From: a virus
IMG/VR virus record: IMGVR_UViG_3300042898_000090
Location: 1-36,924 of that record
Direction: 5' to 3' (one strand)
Length of the DNA stretch: 36,924 nucleotides
Shown: one piece after another, positions 13,007 through 23,152 of the stretch
How positions within the stretch are numbered: position 1 is the first letter of the stretch
Layout of the letters: every line of letters begins with the position of its first letter
Notes under the pieces: model-generated
The model's input: only the letters and a program-made list of their open reading frames with translations
Told to the model about the DNA's origin: nothing
Database searches by the model: none
Made by a program: the position numbers and the translations under genes

Positions 13007-13026
13007 ACCTGATAATCCAATCAGGT
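13007..13026 (-). promoter_or_regulatory. Hairpin downstream of the tail fibre gene
   Basis: ACCTGAT at 13007-13013 pairs with ATCAGGT at 13020-13026 across 6 bases. It lies between the fibre stop and the 85-residue gene. No U-run follows, so it is more likely an RNA-stability or processing hairpin than a terminator. Confidence 0.45.
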
Positions 13027-13041
13027 TAATAAACTTTGTGG

Positions 13042-16000
13042 TTAAGCGGCAATGTAGTTAAATGAAACATAAAACTGGTCGCCTGTAGCAAGGGTGCTTG
13101 CGTCTATAACGACCTCTACTACATTTTGGTTTTCATATATATTTACTGCCCTTACTGCGGCTTTTACACTAAATGCTGTTCCACCACGACCAGCGTATTC
13201 ATCTAAATCAGCGGTTGTAAAGGGTAAATTTCCAATTTGAACAGCAGTGCCAACAGCACTGGCAACGCTTGCTACTTCTAAAAGACCTTGCACATAAACA
13301 ACCCTTCCAATTTTTGTGTATGCAAGCCTATCTACAACAGAATATAAAGTGATTGTTCCTGATGTCGATGGGGCAACCGTTGCTGTAAACAACCCCTCCT
13401 CATAGTCATCCAGCACGTTAGCGTCTGATGATGCTGATTGAGTTGCGGGGAATTGAATGCCTGCACCGCTTGCCGTAGGGGTAGCACCACCTACAGACAT
13501 TACGCCATTTGCACCAAAGATATATGGGGTGTAATAGCCACCACTATACATCCGTATAGCCAATCCTGCACCGCCACTATCCATTGCAAGAACGCCATAA
13601 GATGTTGACAGGCCAAATCCGTCACCAGTTCCAAGGGTAAGACTAGTAGCCGAACCATTTTTTTGAAAGCCTGCGCCAACTGTGGGAATTATAAAAGTAC
13701 CGCTTGGATTAAAATAGCCCATTGGAGTCCCATCCCCATCAGACAGCACAATGTAGTTGCTCAATGTGCGAATGTCTAGGCCACCTTGGTTGCCGCTATA
13801 ACGACCAAGAATCGTATTTTTGGAGCCTGTGGTCACATCATAGCCAGCACTAGTACCGATAAATGTGTTGTAAATACCAGTTTGACTTATACCCGCATTG
13901 GCTAAAGAAAAACCCGCCGCATAGCCAATAAAAGTATTTCCATAATCAGCAGTATTTGCGCCTGTACTACTGAAACCAGCGTATGTACCAACATAAGTAT
14001 TGATCCCGCTTGTGCCACTAAAATAGTACCCCGCCTGATACCCAACAGCAGTGTTGCTAGGTGCTGACCTGTTGCTATACAACGCTTGATTGCCTAAGGC
14101 GGTGTTGTAGTTTCCAGTAGATAAAGTGTTTGTACCCTGTAACGCTTCGTTACCAACTGCTACGTTACTTGTACCTGTGACGTTAATTGCCGCTGAATAG
14201 CCAACTGCTGTGTTGTATGAAGTTGTATTGTAGAAAAGCGCATACATTCCAACCGCAGTGCTTTGATTACCTGTCTGATTGCTGTAGTTTGTATACGCGC
14301 CTAACGCAGTGTTATTTGCACCTGTGTTAGTTAAGTATCCCGCTTGGTAACCAACGGCTGTGTTTGTAGAGCCAGAAGTTGCCGAGAAAAGTGCTTGAGG
14401 GCCAACTGCTGTATTGTAGTTACCTGTTGATGTACCAAGCGCACCTCTTAATGCTTGATAGCCGACAGCAACATGAACACTACCTGTTTGGTAAAATCCT
14501 GCGTCATATCCTAACAAGGAAAGTTGTGTAGAGGATGCGGCATAGAATCCTGCAAAAGAACCAACTGCTGTGTTGTAAGAAGCACCATCGCTTCTGTTTG
14601 AAGTGTAAAGTGAATGATAACCAACTGAAGTGTTGTAAGTTCCTACTTGATTTGTGTACTGGGATTGATAACCGACAGCAGTGTTGGCGGATGCTGTTAA
14701 ATTATTGAAAAGTGCATCCGTTCCAATTGCGGTATTGTTTCCACCCGATGTGTTTAACAGTAAAGTTGCTCTACCAAAACCCACGTTGTTTGAGCCTGAA
14801 TCTGTAGAAGTTAATGCACTTGTTCCAAAAGCCGAATTCTGCGCCCCAGTTGTTAAAGAGGACATAGCCCCTGAACCAACTCGCGTATTGTATAAACCCG
14901 AACCACCACCTTTGCCGACATTTACGCCATTGATAGTTGCGTCTGCTGTGCTTGATAGTGTTCCTGTGACTGCAAATCCAGTGGATGAAAGATTTGCACG
15001 AACCGCACCACCTATAAAAAATTGCATCTGCCCCGCAAGAGTAGGGTGTGACGAACCATTAAATTGAATAAGGTTTGTAGAATCGCTATTGCCTACATAA
15101 CAATACCCTGTAGTTGTCCCACCAGTAAGAGCAGTGTTTGCGCCTGTAAGTACCACATACGAACCAAGCGTAGAAGTCCCCGTAGCACTAAGCGTTGTAA
15201 ATGCACCCGCACCGTTGTATGCGGATAAATCAAGCGCACCGCCTAGCGTTAAATTGCCTGATGTAGTAACAGTACCCGACAATGAAATGCCGCTAACTGT
15301 GCCTGTACCGCCAACGCTAGTTACTGTACCCAATGGGTTTGATGCCCAAGATGTATCCGTACCATCGGTTGTTAAATACTTGCCGCTATTACCCGTTTGG
15401 CTAGGTGCAAGCGCATTAAACGCCGCATTAGCAGTTGTTTGCCCTGTACCGCCATTAAGAATAGGCAATGTACCCGTTACGCCTGTTGTTAAAGGCAAAC
15501 CAGTTGCGTTAGTTAGAACACCCGATGTAGGCGTACCAAGTAAAGGCGTAACCAATGTTGGGCTTGTAGATAGAACTACCGAACCAGTACCCGTAGAAGT
15601 TGTAACGCCCGTACCGCCGTTTGCAACGGGTAATGTTCCGTTAACGCCCGCAGTTAATGAAACGGTATTGTTAACCCATAAATCGGTGCTTGCGTTGTAA
15701 ACAAGCGTTTGTCCTGTTACGGGTGTAACAATTGATACATCGTGTATTTCATCAAGTTCATATCCGTTCTGAACCTTGACCAACAACTTACCTTGCGTTG
15801 GGTGCGCGTATTCAACAACGGCAACATAAACCAAGTGGATAGGTGCAGATGGTTTTGTAGCCGTTACCGCGCCCGCTACCGTACCGCTTAAATAAAGTTG
15901 TGCGCCATCGGTGTATGCCGATGTATCCATGTTTTCTAGCAAACCAAAAACGGTTACATATCCGTTTGTATTGTTTGCTAGGTTGCTTGTCATCATGCCC

Positions 16001-18240
16001 AAGGTTTGCGCGGATGTTGAATCACCCGATGCAATGGCTTTTGCTACGGTTGAAATCTGACCCGTAGCACCTGAGATATAAACAACAGTACCCTTAGTTA
16101 AAGTTGCGCCCGTAGTGTTACGAACTTGCGTTAACAAAGTAGAAGCGGGGGATGCCTCCGATACCGCCAAGTTAACCGTTGTTCCTGATGGCGTTACAAC
16201 AATTGAACCATCCGTAGATGTAATAGAACCAATCGCACCAAGATTAGTTAATGCACCGCCCGCCGTACTCGCACCCGTACCTCCATCAGCAATAGCCAAA
16301 TCTGTAATGCCCGTGATGCTACCGCCTGTGATGGCAACGCTATTTGCGTTTTGGGTTGACATTGTGCCAAGCCCTGAAACTTGCGTGTTCGTAATCGCAA
16401 TGGTTACATCGGATGCCGCGGTCAGTTGACCTTGACCATTCACCGTGAATGTAGGAACTGCGCTTGCCGTGCCGTAAGGGGCGGCGGTAACGGTTGTATT
16501 AGCGATTGAAAGGGTGCGGTTGGCGGCTAGGCTACCACCACCAGTTAAACCCGTTCCCGCGCTGATTGTTAGGCTTGTTGGAGGCGCGCCAACATCGGTG
16601 TTAGATAGAACAACAACGCCTGTATAACCGTTAACGCTTGCCACTTGGTCGGTGTTATCTATCTTTTCCCATGCCGTACCGTTGTAGATTGCCCAATCGC
16701 CTACCAACCAATCGGTTACACCGTTAAGGTTTGTATTGCCCGCAACGGAAACAACATAATAGAAACCTTTGCTACCAACGCTAGATACAAGCGTAGGCGT
16801 ATTGGTTGATGCGTTCCATGCGCCTTGATAACTTACACCGCCTTGAATTGAAGCGGGGATTTGCGACAAAGGAACTGTACCGCCCGCATCTAGCGTAGCA
16901 ACGCCTAGGGCAACGCCCGCGTTCAATACTGCCGCACTACCCAAGCCAAGATTAGAACGCGCATCAGCGGCGTTAGATGCCCCTGTACCGCCATCAGCAA
17001 TGGCTAGGTCGGTAATGCCTGTGATACTTCCACCCGTAATTGTTACGGCATTGGAATTTTGCGTTGACATCGTACCCAAGCCTGAAACCTGAGTGTTTGC
17101 AATCGCAATCGGTGTCGCCGCCAATGCGGTTAACTGACCTTGTGCATTTACTGTAGCCGTAAGGGTGTTAGATGCAGAACCAAATGCGCCCGCAGTTACC
17201 GTTGTATTTGCAATGTCGATTGTGCGGTTAGCAGATAAATCACCGCCGCCCGAAAGCCCTGTACCCGCGGTAATGGTTGTTGCTTGGTTAGCCGCATTAA
17301 GGTTAGTCCGTGCGCCCGCCGCATCGCTTGCGCCCGTGCCGCCATCGGCTACCGCCAAATCTGTAATGCCAGTAATTGAACCGCCAGTAATTGCAACCGC
17401 ATTAGCGTTTTGCGTTGACATAGTACCCAAACCTGAAATTTGAGTATTGGCAATAGCAATAGGCGTATCGGCTAAAACTGTTAATTGACCTTGTGCATTA
17501 ACCGTTGCCGTTAGCGTTTTAGATGCCGCACCATAAGCCGCCGCAGTAACGCCCGTATTTGTGATGCTGAAACTACGATTAGTGGTAAGGTCGCCGCCGC
17601 CTGATAAACCAGTTCCCGCGGTCAGCGTTAAGGCTTGGTCAGCGGCGTTTAGATTGGTACGCGCACCCGAGGCAGTAGATGCACCAGTACCACCATCAGC
17701 AACGGCAAGGTCGGTGATTCCTGTAATAGTGCCGCCCGTGATAGCAACGCTACTTGCATCTTGTGTAGCAATAGTGCCTAAACCTAAGTTAGTACGCGCA
17801 CCGCTTGCAGTTGATGATGCAGTACCGCCATTGGCAAGTGGTAACACGCCAGTAATGTCGGCGGTAGAAATGTCTAACAAATCCCAAGCGGAATTAGTGC
17901 CATCGGTTTTAAGGTACTTGCCTGAATTGCCTGTTTGCGTAGGTGCAAGGGCGTTAAAACCCGCGTTGGCGGTAACTTGACCCGTACCCCCTAGGTTAAC
18001 GGGAACGGTGCTTAAACTAATGGTTGAACCAGTTACGACAATTGGGGCTTGTCCTATGTATTGAATTGTTCCAACTGGCCCAACCGTTTCCGTAGTGCCA
18101 TCAGAAAAAGTAAAAACAAGATACAAAGAACCATCAATTTCAACGGGTTCAACATCGGTTACGCCCCGACCCGCAACGCCGCGGTCAATGCGAACTATAA
18201 GGTTGTTACCATCAACTACGACAACTTTAGAAATAGCCAT
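13042..18240 (-). CDS. Giant tail fibre with modular repeats
   Basis: The 1732-residue protein begins [20 protein letters not shown] and shows a mosaic of fibre modules. Residues about 160-660 carry four related blocks of [20 protein letters not shown] type with [11 protein letters not shown] pieces. An inserted [28 protein letters not shown] module interrupts them. The middle holds GGTG-type fibre segments. About residues 1100-1480 are NTAVGY-type repeats, and the C-terminal part ([14 protein letters not shown] and [15 protein letters not shown]) resembles a receptor-binding tip. Trimeric beta fold is expected. It would contact the host surface. Recombination between repeats could change host range. 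Confidence 0.8.
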   Translation of the reverse strand: MAISKVVVVDGNNLIVRIDRGVAGRGVTDVEPVEIDGSLYLVFTFSDGTTETVGPVGTIQYIGQAPIVVTGSTISLSTVPVNLGGTGQVTANAGFNALAPTQTGNSGKYLKTDGTNSAWDLLDISTADITGVLPLANGGTASSTASGARTNLGLGTIATQDASSVAITGGTITGITDLAVADGGTGASTASGARTNLNAADQALTLTAGTGLSGGGDLTTNRSFSITNTGVTAAAYGAASKTLTATVNAQGQLTVLADTPIAIANTQISGLGTMSTQNANAVAITGGSITGITDLAVADGGTGASDAAGARTNLNAANQATTITAGTGLSGGGDLSANRTIDIANTTVTAGAFGSASNTLTATVNAQGQLTALAATPIAIANTQVSGLGTMSTQNSNAVTITGGSITGITDLAIADGGTGASNAADARSNLGLGSAAVLNAGVALGVATLDAGGTVPLSQIPASIQGGVSYQGAWNASTNTPTLVSSVGSKGFYYVVSVAGNTNLNGVTDWLVGDWAIYNGTAWEKIDNTDQVASVNGYTGVVVLSNTDVGAPPTSLTISAGTGLTGGGSLAANRTLSIANTTVTAAPYGTASAVPTFTVNGQGQLTAASDVTIAITNTQVSGLGTMSTQNANSVAITGGSITGITDLAIADGGTGASTAGGALTNLGAIGSITSTDGSIVVTPSGTTVNLAVSEASPASTLLTQVRNTTGATLTKGTVVYISGATGQISTVAKAIASGDSTSAQTLGMMTSNLANNTNGYVTVFGLLENMDTSAYTDGAQLYLSGTVAGAVTATKPSAPIHLVYVAVVEYAHPTQGKLLVKVQNGYELDEIHDVSIVTPVTGQTLVYNASTDLWVNNTVSLTAGVNGTLPVANGGTGVTTSTGTGSVVLSTSPTLVTPLLGTPTSGVLTNATGLPLTTGVTGTLPILNGGTGQTTANAAFNALAPSQTGNSGKYLTTDGTDTSWASNPLGTVTSVGGTGTVSGISLSGTVTTSGNLTLGGALDLSAYNGAGAFTTLSATGTSTLGSYVVLTGANTALTGGTTTGYCYVGNSDSTNLIQFNGSSHPTLAGQMQFFIGGAVRANLSSTGFAVTGTLSSTADATINGVNVGKGGGSGLYNTRVGSGAMSSLTTGAQNSAFGTSALTSTDSGSNNVGFGRATLLLNTSGGNNTAIGTDALFNNLTASANTAVGYQSQYTNQVGTYNTSVGYHSLYTSNRSDGASYNTAVGSFAGFYAASSTQLSLLGYDAGFYQTGSVHVAVGYQALRGALGTSTGNYNTAVGPQALFSATSGSTNTAVGYQAGYLTNTGANNTALGAYTNYSNQTGNQSTAVGMYALFYNTTSYNTAVGYSAAINVTGTSNVAVGNEALQGTNTLSTGNYNTALGNQALYSNRSAPSNTAVGYQAGYYFSGTSGINTYVGTYAGFSSTGANTADYGNTFIGYAAGFSLANAGISQTGIYNTFIGTSAGYDVTTGSKNTILGRYSGNQGGLDIRTLSNYIVLSDGDGTPMGYFNPSGTFIIPTVGAGFQKNGSATSLTLGTGDGFGLSTSYGVLAMDSGGAGLAIRMYSGGYYTPYIFGANGVMSVGGATPTASGAGIQFPATQSASSDANVLDDYEEGLFTATVAPSTSGTITLYSVVDRLAYTKIGRVVYVQGLLEVASVASAVGTAVQIGNLPFTTADLDEYAGRGGTAFSVKAAVRAVNIYENQNVVEVVIDASTLATGDQFYVSFNYIAA
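13800..14930 (-). repeat. NTAVGY-type repeat region of the tail fibre
   Basis: This stretch encodes many tandem imperfect units with the pattern NTAVG or NTALG or NTAIG followed by Y/S-x-A and a spacer, spanning about 380 residues. Units differ in spacer length, which suggests a beta-roll-like or trimeric beta fold. Borders are approximate. Confidence 0.7.
16260..17760 (-). repeat. Tandem ~350-360 bp modules in the fibre gene
   Basis: Four copies of the [12 protein letters not shown]-(V/I)ADGGTGA block are encoded near 16287, 16999, 17352 and 17711. The first three gaps are about 355-360 bases, and the one spanning 16287-16999 is doubled by an inserted module. Nucleotide identity is imperfect, so they are diverged duplications. 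Borders are approximate. Confidence 0.65.
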
Positions 18241-18252
18241 TTTTCAATCCCC

Positions 18253-18738
18253 TTAAAGTACAGTAACACCATCCGAACGAACCAAGAACATCAAAAATAT
18301 GATGTTATCTTCGGCGGGCGTTGGGGAGTTAGCGGCAAATGCAATCTTAATTTTTCCCGTAAAGCAAACGGGGTTTTGTTCATCAATTTTTAGTTGAGGG
18401 TCAGAGTTAATTAGACCCCAAGCGGTGTCATCAATTACCAATGTAAAAGAACCCGCGGCGTTAACCTTGTTGCTAATTGTTAGGTTAATAGCGGCAGGGG
18501 GGGGCGTGTAGTTGGCTACATCAAAAGATAGCCCATTTCGGGTATCAATAAGGTTAGATACTTGCCTACGCGCAATATCCGCGGTAATGGTTGCCGTAGA
18601 TAGGTTAACTGGCAAACCCGCAGAATCAAGAATCGTTAGATTCCAATACCATCGTTGGTTATAGACCAATTCGCCCGTAATTAGGGGGTTGTCAAATCCG
18701 CTTACTTGCGTGATTACATTCTTAGAAAATAAAGCCAT
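18253..18738 (-). CDS. Tail protein, baseplate-upper-like
   Basis: The 161-residue protein starts MALFSKNVITQVSGFDNPL and has a beta-rich domain: WYWNLTILDSAGLPVNLSTA, then ITADIARRQV and later LTISNKVNAAGSFTLVID. This resembles the N-terminal domain of phage baseplate upper proteins that join fibres to the tail tip. It precedes the giant fibre and follows the hub protein. An AGGGAA site precedes the ATG. Confidence 0.55.
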   Translation of the reverse strand: MALFSKNVITQVSGFDNPLITGELVYNQRWYWNLTILDSAGLPVNLSTATITADIARRQVSNLIDTRNGLSFDVANYTPPPAAINLTISNKVNAAGSFTLVIDDTAWGLINSDPQLKIDEQNPVCFTGKIKIAFAANSPTPAEDNIIFLMFLVRSDGVTVL

Positions 18739-18740
18739 GT

Positions 18741-18857
18741 TTAGCGTTCCCTATACATAGGTCGAACATCCGCGTACCCGCGGGCGATGGTGTCTTGTCG
18801 TATTGTTATTTTAATGCTTAATTTAAATCTTTGGAATCTGTTTTTTAAGTTCTTCAA
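18741..18857 (-). CDS. Small ORF ending ARGYADVRPMYRER, start uncertain
   Basis: Between the hub gene and the 161-residue gene, one frame ends RQDTIARGYADVRPMYRER. I recall that ending as a recurrent short phage protein at tail loci. The only standard start in the frame is TTG at 18857, giving 38 residues and overlapping the hub gene end. Alternatively an ATT codon at about 18815 would give about 24 residues. No good ribosome site is visible. The final part also provides the AGGGAA site for the next gene. A CCTAT/ATAGG inverted repeat lies in its coding end. Confidence 0.4.
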   Translation of the reverse strand: MKNLKNRFQRFKLSIKITIRQDTIARGYADVRPMYRER

Positions 18858-21800
18858 CTTGAGCAGAAAGTTCTTGTATAGATTTAACCAATGGCGCAAT
18901 CAATGACATATAGTCAACGCCGCCCATGCCATCTTGATTGATGATACTTAAAGAATCATTATTGCCAGAAATCAAAGGTTGTACTTGGTCATGTATAAAA
19001 CCATGCGCTTTACGGGTTTGTCCAATCATGTTGTAAGTGACTGGAATTAAAGCCTTAATAAAATTTAGACCAAGTGTTTCAGGTTGTATGTTTTCTTTTA
19101 ATCTTCTATCTGATACTGCTTGAAGCGTTAATGTATTTGATGCACCTGAAAACTGTACGCCTGAAACTGTGCAATTAAAATTCATTCCAGAACCAGCCGC
19201 ATTTGCAGTTCCTGTATCACCTACAAAAATTCTTGCCCATGATGATGGCGCATAAGTACCAAGCGCATTTGAATCTGCCGCAGTTCCTGATGTTGAAAGC
19301 GGTGTATAACCAAGCGCAGTAGTAACCGTTGCACTTGTAATAGATACCGCGCCCCATGTACCGTTACCGCGCAATACATCTGTTACTGTTCCCGTAGGAA
19401 CGGCAAATGTGTACGTTGACCATTTAAAAGGCCCGTTACACCAAACGGCAGGGCCAGTATCCGAGATTCCATAAACCCCCGCGCCCGACCCATTTGATAA
19501 ACCAAACACGCCAACGCCCGCACTACCGTTGCCATAACCTTTAACACCTACGCCACTTGTTCCGCTTGCGTTGCCTTCAACGCCCGCAAATACACCGCTA
19601 CCAAATACACCTGTACCGCCTGAACCAAAAGATACACCCCGTACACCAAACGCATTGTTATCGCCATACCCGTAAACTGCGGCGGCTTCAATAATAGGGG
19701 CGTACGGTGCGTTATCTGCAAACGCAATCATTCCGTATTTTTGACCGTAAGTAACATTTGCCGTTATTGCGGCAGTACCCGCAATAGTTGTAACTGCACC
19801 ATTAAATTTTGCTGAACCAGTAATTTCAATGTTACTAGCACCAATCAAATTACCTCTAAAAATACCGTTGTTAAAAAATACATCGCCTGTACTTTGTTGA
19901 ATGTAATAACCAACCGTTCCGTAAGTTCCCGCTGAACCATAAACAGGCGGATTTGAGCCATTCCAATTGTCAGAACGAATATCTTGAAAGATGCTTGCCG
20001 CTACTGGCCCTGTCCATGCGGTTTTTCCCGCCGCCACGCCATCAACTGTTACCGCGTTACTGTTATACCTACCTTGTATGTACCACATTACCTGACCAAC
20101 CGATACCGCAGGGGCAGACAATGACCAACCGCTAGGTGCGGTTGCGCCCGTTGTAGGCGTTGTAAATGTAGGCGTAGCACTTGATTGGCTTTGTACTAAA
20201 TAAGCCGTTAGCGCAGTTAATCCGTTTTCACCCGCAGGGCCACTCGCGCCCGTTGGCGACCAAACAAAAGCCGCACTATTTGCGCTTCGTTGCGATGATG
20301 CAATTTCATTGCCTACCGTGTAGGTAAAGTAAAAAGTTCCCGCGGGCAATACTTGATTTGCAAATGTGTAATTTGTACTGTTTGTAACGGGCGTATTGTT
20401 GGGCGATGATGCACTATCTAAAACTTTCCACGCCAAAGAATTAGACGGGTCTATTGTGTAAAACAAAGTTCCAAAAGTTACGCGACCTGTTGCGGGAATT
20501 GAAATTTGAATATCAAAACTAGGTACTGCATCGCTTGGGCGGGATGCCGTAACCGTAGGTGCGCTTAATGCAGAAAAGAAAACTGGCGATGATAAACCGC
20601 TATTAGGCACGGGCGTAAATTGCGTTATGTCTTGGTCATCATAAACTTGCGCGTTGTATTCGGTAAGTTCTAACTTTGCACCCAATGAACCATCGGGTAA
20701 TGATGCTTCGTTAACTTTCATCACGCGGAATAATTTAGCGTTCCATCCGTAATCAGCATTGGTAACGCTAACTACATCGCCCGCATCTACTTGGATTCCG
20801 TAATAGGTTGTGCTGAAAGAAACAATTAAATCTTCGCGGGCTTGTTCAAGCAAACGATTGGCAAGGTAATTGGCTTGCACCGAATCGTTAACCATATCGT
20901 AAGTAATTGAATATTTGTTAACGGGTTCGTTGGGATACAGTAAACCGCTAGGCGTTTCAATGTTTACAAATGCGGCTTGGTCGCGGTTTTCTTTGAACGG
21001 GAATCGCGCTTCTACTTGGTTAATTGAACTTGTAATATCAGTTGCACTAACGCGAATTTCTCCAATGATGTTGTCATCATCAAACGCATACGCCGTAGAT
21101 TCGGCTTTGTTAATTACTATTGACCATTGACCCAACGCCGCGTTGTAGGTCATCCAAGAATCGCAAGCAGATACGATGCGGTCAATGTTACTTAAAACAG
21201 TTTGTCCCGCATCTAACACGCCGTTAATTCGGTAACGCGGTTGCGTAGATGGTGCGCCGCTACTGTTTGTAAATGTAATAGTTTGGTCGCCATAAGCATT
21301 TAATGCGGTTGCGCTTGTGCTATTAACAAACGCCGCATCTACCGCGCCGCCGTAAACAGAATTTGTAATGTAGTCGTACCAAACATCGCCCGCTTTGGCT
21401 ACGCCTGTTCCGTTTAGCGTATGCGCTACTTTAAATGTGATAGGTTGTAATTGTGTCGTATCAGCATCGCGGTTGTAAATTAGTTTGACAATGGCAAAGC
21501 CCAAGCCATTCATTTGCCGCGTTCCTGTCCAACGCTGACCAACGGCAATATCAGAACCGCCCATTACCGTGCTAGGTGCTGATGCGCCATTAACGGATGT
21601 AATTGTCCCGCCCGCGGTAGATGTATAAAGGCTAATGTAAAGGTTGTCGCTAATCTTTGTATCTACATTTCCCGCTTCATCGGTAAGGCTAACAACTTTG
21701 GTTAAATCTGAACCATCAAAAGTAATCTTTCTATCACCGTAGTACATATCCGCAGTATCAAAAGCAAATTGCCCGTTAGGGCTAATGCTTGAAATAGCCA

Positions 21801-22062
21801 AAACATAGTACATGGTTTTTTGGTCGGTTGTCAGAACCGCATCAACAAATGTACCGCCCATGTAGGCGTTGCCGTAAACAATAGGAATAGCGTTTACTGC
21901 GCTTGGCGGTACTTGTTGCCTTACGCCCATATCTTGTTGTGTTTCAGGGTTATCGGCAAATGCACGGGTAACAACATAAGAAATGGCAAAGTTAACGGCA
22001 AAGGTTGCCATTGCCGTTGAAAAGCCAATTATTTCTAAACCCGCAATTAAAGTTGCAACCAT
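18823..22062 (-). CDS. Tail hub/tip protein with C-terminal S74 intramolecular chaperone
   Basis: The 1079-residue protein starts MVATLIAGLEIIGFSTAMA and carries a J-like hub region: AIPIVYGNAYMGGTFVDAVL, then FFP-type segments and DSVQANYLANRLLEQA near residue 400. A beta-sandwich-like region (FDIQISIPATG, TNYTFANQVLPAG) and a short GASGPAGENG segment follow, then glycine-rich repeats and a C-terminal Peptidase S74 domain from about residue 984 (SDRRLKENIQP, AHGFIHDQVQPL) ending in a coiled coil (VKSIQELSAQVEEL). S74 domains trimerise the fibre part and self-cleave. It joins tail tip to fibre and follows the GNAT gene. Confidence 0.8.
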   Translation of the reverse strand: MVATLIAGLEIIGFSTAMATFAVNFAISYVVTRAFADNPETQQDMGVRQQVPPSAVNAIPIVYGNAYMGGTFVDAVLTTDQKTMYYVLAISSISPNGQFAFDTADMYYGDRKITFDGSDLTKVVSLTDEAGNVDTKISDNLYISLYTSTAGGTITSVNGASAPSTVMGGSDIAVGQRWTGTRQMNGLGFAIVKLIYNRDADTTQLQPITFKVAHTLNGTGVAKAGDVWYDYITNSVYGGAVDAAFVNSTSATALNAYGDQTITFTNSSGAPSTQPRYRINGVLDAGQTVLSNIDRIVSACDSWMTYNAALGQWSIVINKAESTAYAFDDDNIIGEIRVSATDITSSINQVEARFPFKENRDQAAFVNIETPSGLLYPNEPVNKYSITYDMVNDSVQANYLANRLLEQAREDLIVSFSTTYYGIQVDAGDVVSVTNADYGWNAKLFRVMKVNEASLPDGSLGAKLELTEYNAQVYDDQDITQFTPVPNSGLSSPVFFSALSAPTVTASRPSDAVPSFDIQISIPATGRVTFGTLFYTIDPSNSLAWKVLDSASSPNNTPVTNSTNYTFANQVLPAGTFYFTYTVGNEIASSQRSANSAAFVWSPTGASGPAGENGLTALTAYLVQSQSSATPTFTTPTTGATAPSGWSLSAPAVSVGQVMWYIQGRYNSNAVTVDGVAAGKTAWTGPVAASIFQDIRSDNWNGSNPPVYGSAGTYGTVGYYIQQSTGDVFFNNGIFRGNLIGASNIEITGSAKFNGAVTTIAGTAAITANVTYGQKYGMIAFADNAPYAPIIEAAAVYGYGDNNAFGVRGVSFGSGGTGVFGSGVFAGVEGNASGTSGVGVKGYGNGSAGVGVFGLSNGSGAGVYGISDTGPAVWCNGPFKWSTYTFAVPTGTVTDVLRGNGTWGAVSITSATVTTALGYTPLSTSGTAADSNALGTYAPSSWARIFVGDTGTANAAGSGMNFNCTVSGVQFSGASNTLTLQAVSDRRLKENIQPETLGLNFIKALIPVTYNMIGQTRKAHGFIHDQVQPLISGNNDSLSIINQDGMGGVDYMSLIAPLVKSIQELSAQVEELKKQIPKI

Positions 22063-22064
22063 TT

Positions 22065-22511
22065 TTATTCCCTAACGAAAGTTGCACTAAGAGATTTGTA
22101 TCCCCTGCGCGTGTAATCAATCAACGGGCCGTTAGCAGAAATTGAAGTGCAAACAAAATCTACATCGCCCGCTTTTAGCATTTCTTTTGCGCGTTCATCA
22201 AACGCTTTCCAAAGCCTACCGCCAACCGTACCATTGCGATGTTCGGGTTCTACCCACCACAATAATTCGTTTAACTCTTTTACTTTTGGCGACCAAATGT
22301 TAGAACTTTTATAAGCCACAATCGCGCCCCTGAGATGCGAATCGATATAAATGAACCCACGCCCTTGAATGATGCTAAACAATAGTTCTTCAACATAGCG
22401 GGGAAAGTGATTATGCGATTCACCAAGTTTTTTAATTGGGTTTTCATAAGCGTAAGCCTCTACAATTTCTAACAATCTAGGTATGTCGTATCTTGTCGCG
22501 GGTCTTATCAT
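22065..22511 (-). CDS. GNAT-family N-acetyltransferase
   Basis: The 148-residue protein has a GNAT fold pattern: MIRPATRYDIPRLLEIVEAY at the start, VAYKSSNIWSP with a strand following, then LLWWVEPEHRNGTVGGRLW (the acetyl-CoA loop R-N-G-x-x-G-G) and a C-terminal LIDYTRRGYKSL. It sits between tail genes, where tail-assembly modules often hold an NlpC/P60 hydrolase. The acceptor is unknown; it may modify a virion protein or a host factor. It overlaps the upstream tail gene by 4 bases. Confidence 0.75.
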   Translation of the reverse strand: MIRPATRYDIPRLLEIVEAYAYENPIKKLGESHNHFPRYVEELLFSIIQGRGFIYIDSHLRGAIVAYKSSNIWSPKVKELNELLWWVEPEHRNGTVGGRLWKAFDERAKEMLKAGDVDFVCTSISANGPLIDYTRRGYKSLSATFVRE

Positions 22512-23152
22512 GGCGTTTCAACATATCCTGTATCTGTTACTGTAGTATTGCTTGCTTGTGTATTTGTTTTTGGCGGTGAACCAAAATCAAAAAATGTATT
22601 TGAAATTTCACTTACGCGGTTCATTGATGTATCGCCGCTATAAATAAATTGCCAATTGTTTTGATTTGTTTTTACGCCCGACAATCTGTTTTCTAAAACA
22701 CGCCGCATTGATGAACAAGAAATAGAACAAGTTGCTATTCGTGTACGCGCTTCAGAATTAAAATCTTCTGTAATAGAAACGCTATTGATAATGCCTTGGT
22801 AGCGTTTAAAGAATTGGGTTGTTGGCGTAGTAATAATTTGATTGTTTGAATCAAAGAACCCGCGCCATACTTCTACCAATGAACCTTTAATATCATTGCT
22901 TAAAATTAACGCTACATTGCTTGGATTTATTCCCGTTAATTGAATAGCCATGTCATCCGATGTAGCCTTAATATCGCGCTGAACATCGCCAACGCTAAGT
23001 AGCGCACCAAGGTTTGAAAAGGTAATGCCGCCAACCGTGATAGGCGCGGCGGCGTTGCAGAACGTGTAAACAGTTCCCGCATTACCAACGGTAAGTTTTA
23101 CAAATTCCGCATGGTTGATTTGATAACCAGTTACCGCGTTAATTGTTGTCAT
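22508..23152 (-). CDS. DUF2163-like distal tail protein
   Basis: The 214-residue protein starts MTTINAVTGYQINHAEFVKL and shows beta-rich segments (TFCNAAAPITVGGITFSN, DDMAIQLTGI), then EVWRGFFDSNNQI and later SCSSMRRVLENRLSGV and MNRVSEISNTFFDFG. The order and motifs fit the distal tail family that includes DUF2163. Its position after the tape measure and before the hub suits a tip assembly role. The assignment is by motif and context only. Confidence 0.6.
   Translation of the reverse strand: MTTINAVTGYQINHAEFVKLTVGNAGTVYTFCNAAAPITVGGITFSNLGALLSVGDVQRDIKATSDDMAIQLTGINPSNVALILSNDIKGSLVEVWRGFFDSNNQIITTPTTQFFKRYQGIINSVSITEDFNSEARTRIATCSISCSSMRRVLENRLSGVKTNQNNWQFIYSGDTSMNRVSEISNTFFDFGSPPKTNTQASNTTVTDTGYVETP

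Noticed and set aside
13800-17760. Possible CRISPR array in the repeated region
   Set aside because: The repeats are coding, diverged and of irregular spacing, and they translate to fibre modules; no palindromic 25-40 bp repeat with unique spacers or cas genes exists.
14681-17980. Several plus-strand frames of 90-190 residues opposite the tail fibre
   Set aside because: They are rich in Pro, Val and Ala because they read the opposite strand of the Gly/Thr-rich fibre repeats; no ribosome sites or domains are visible.
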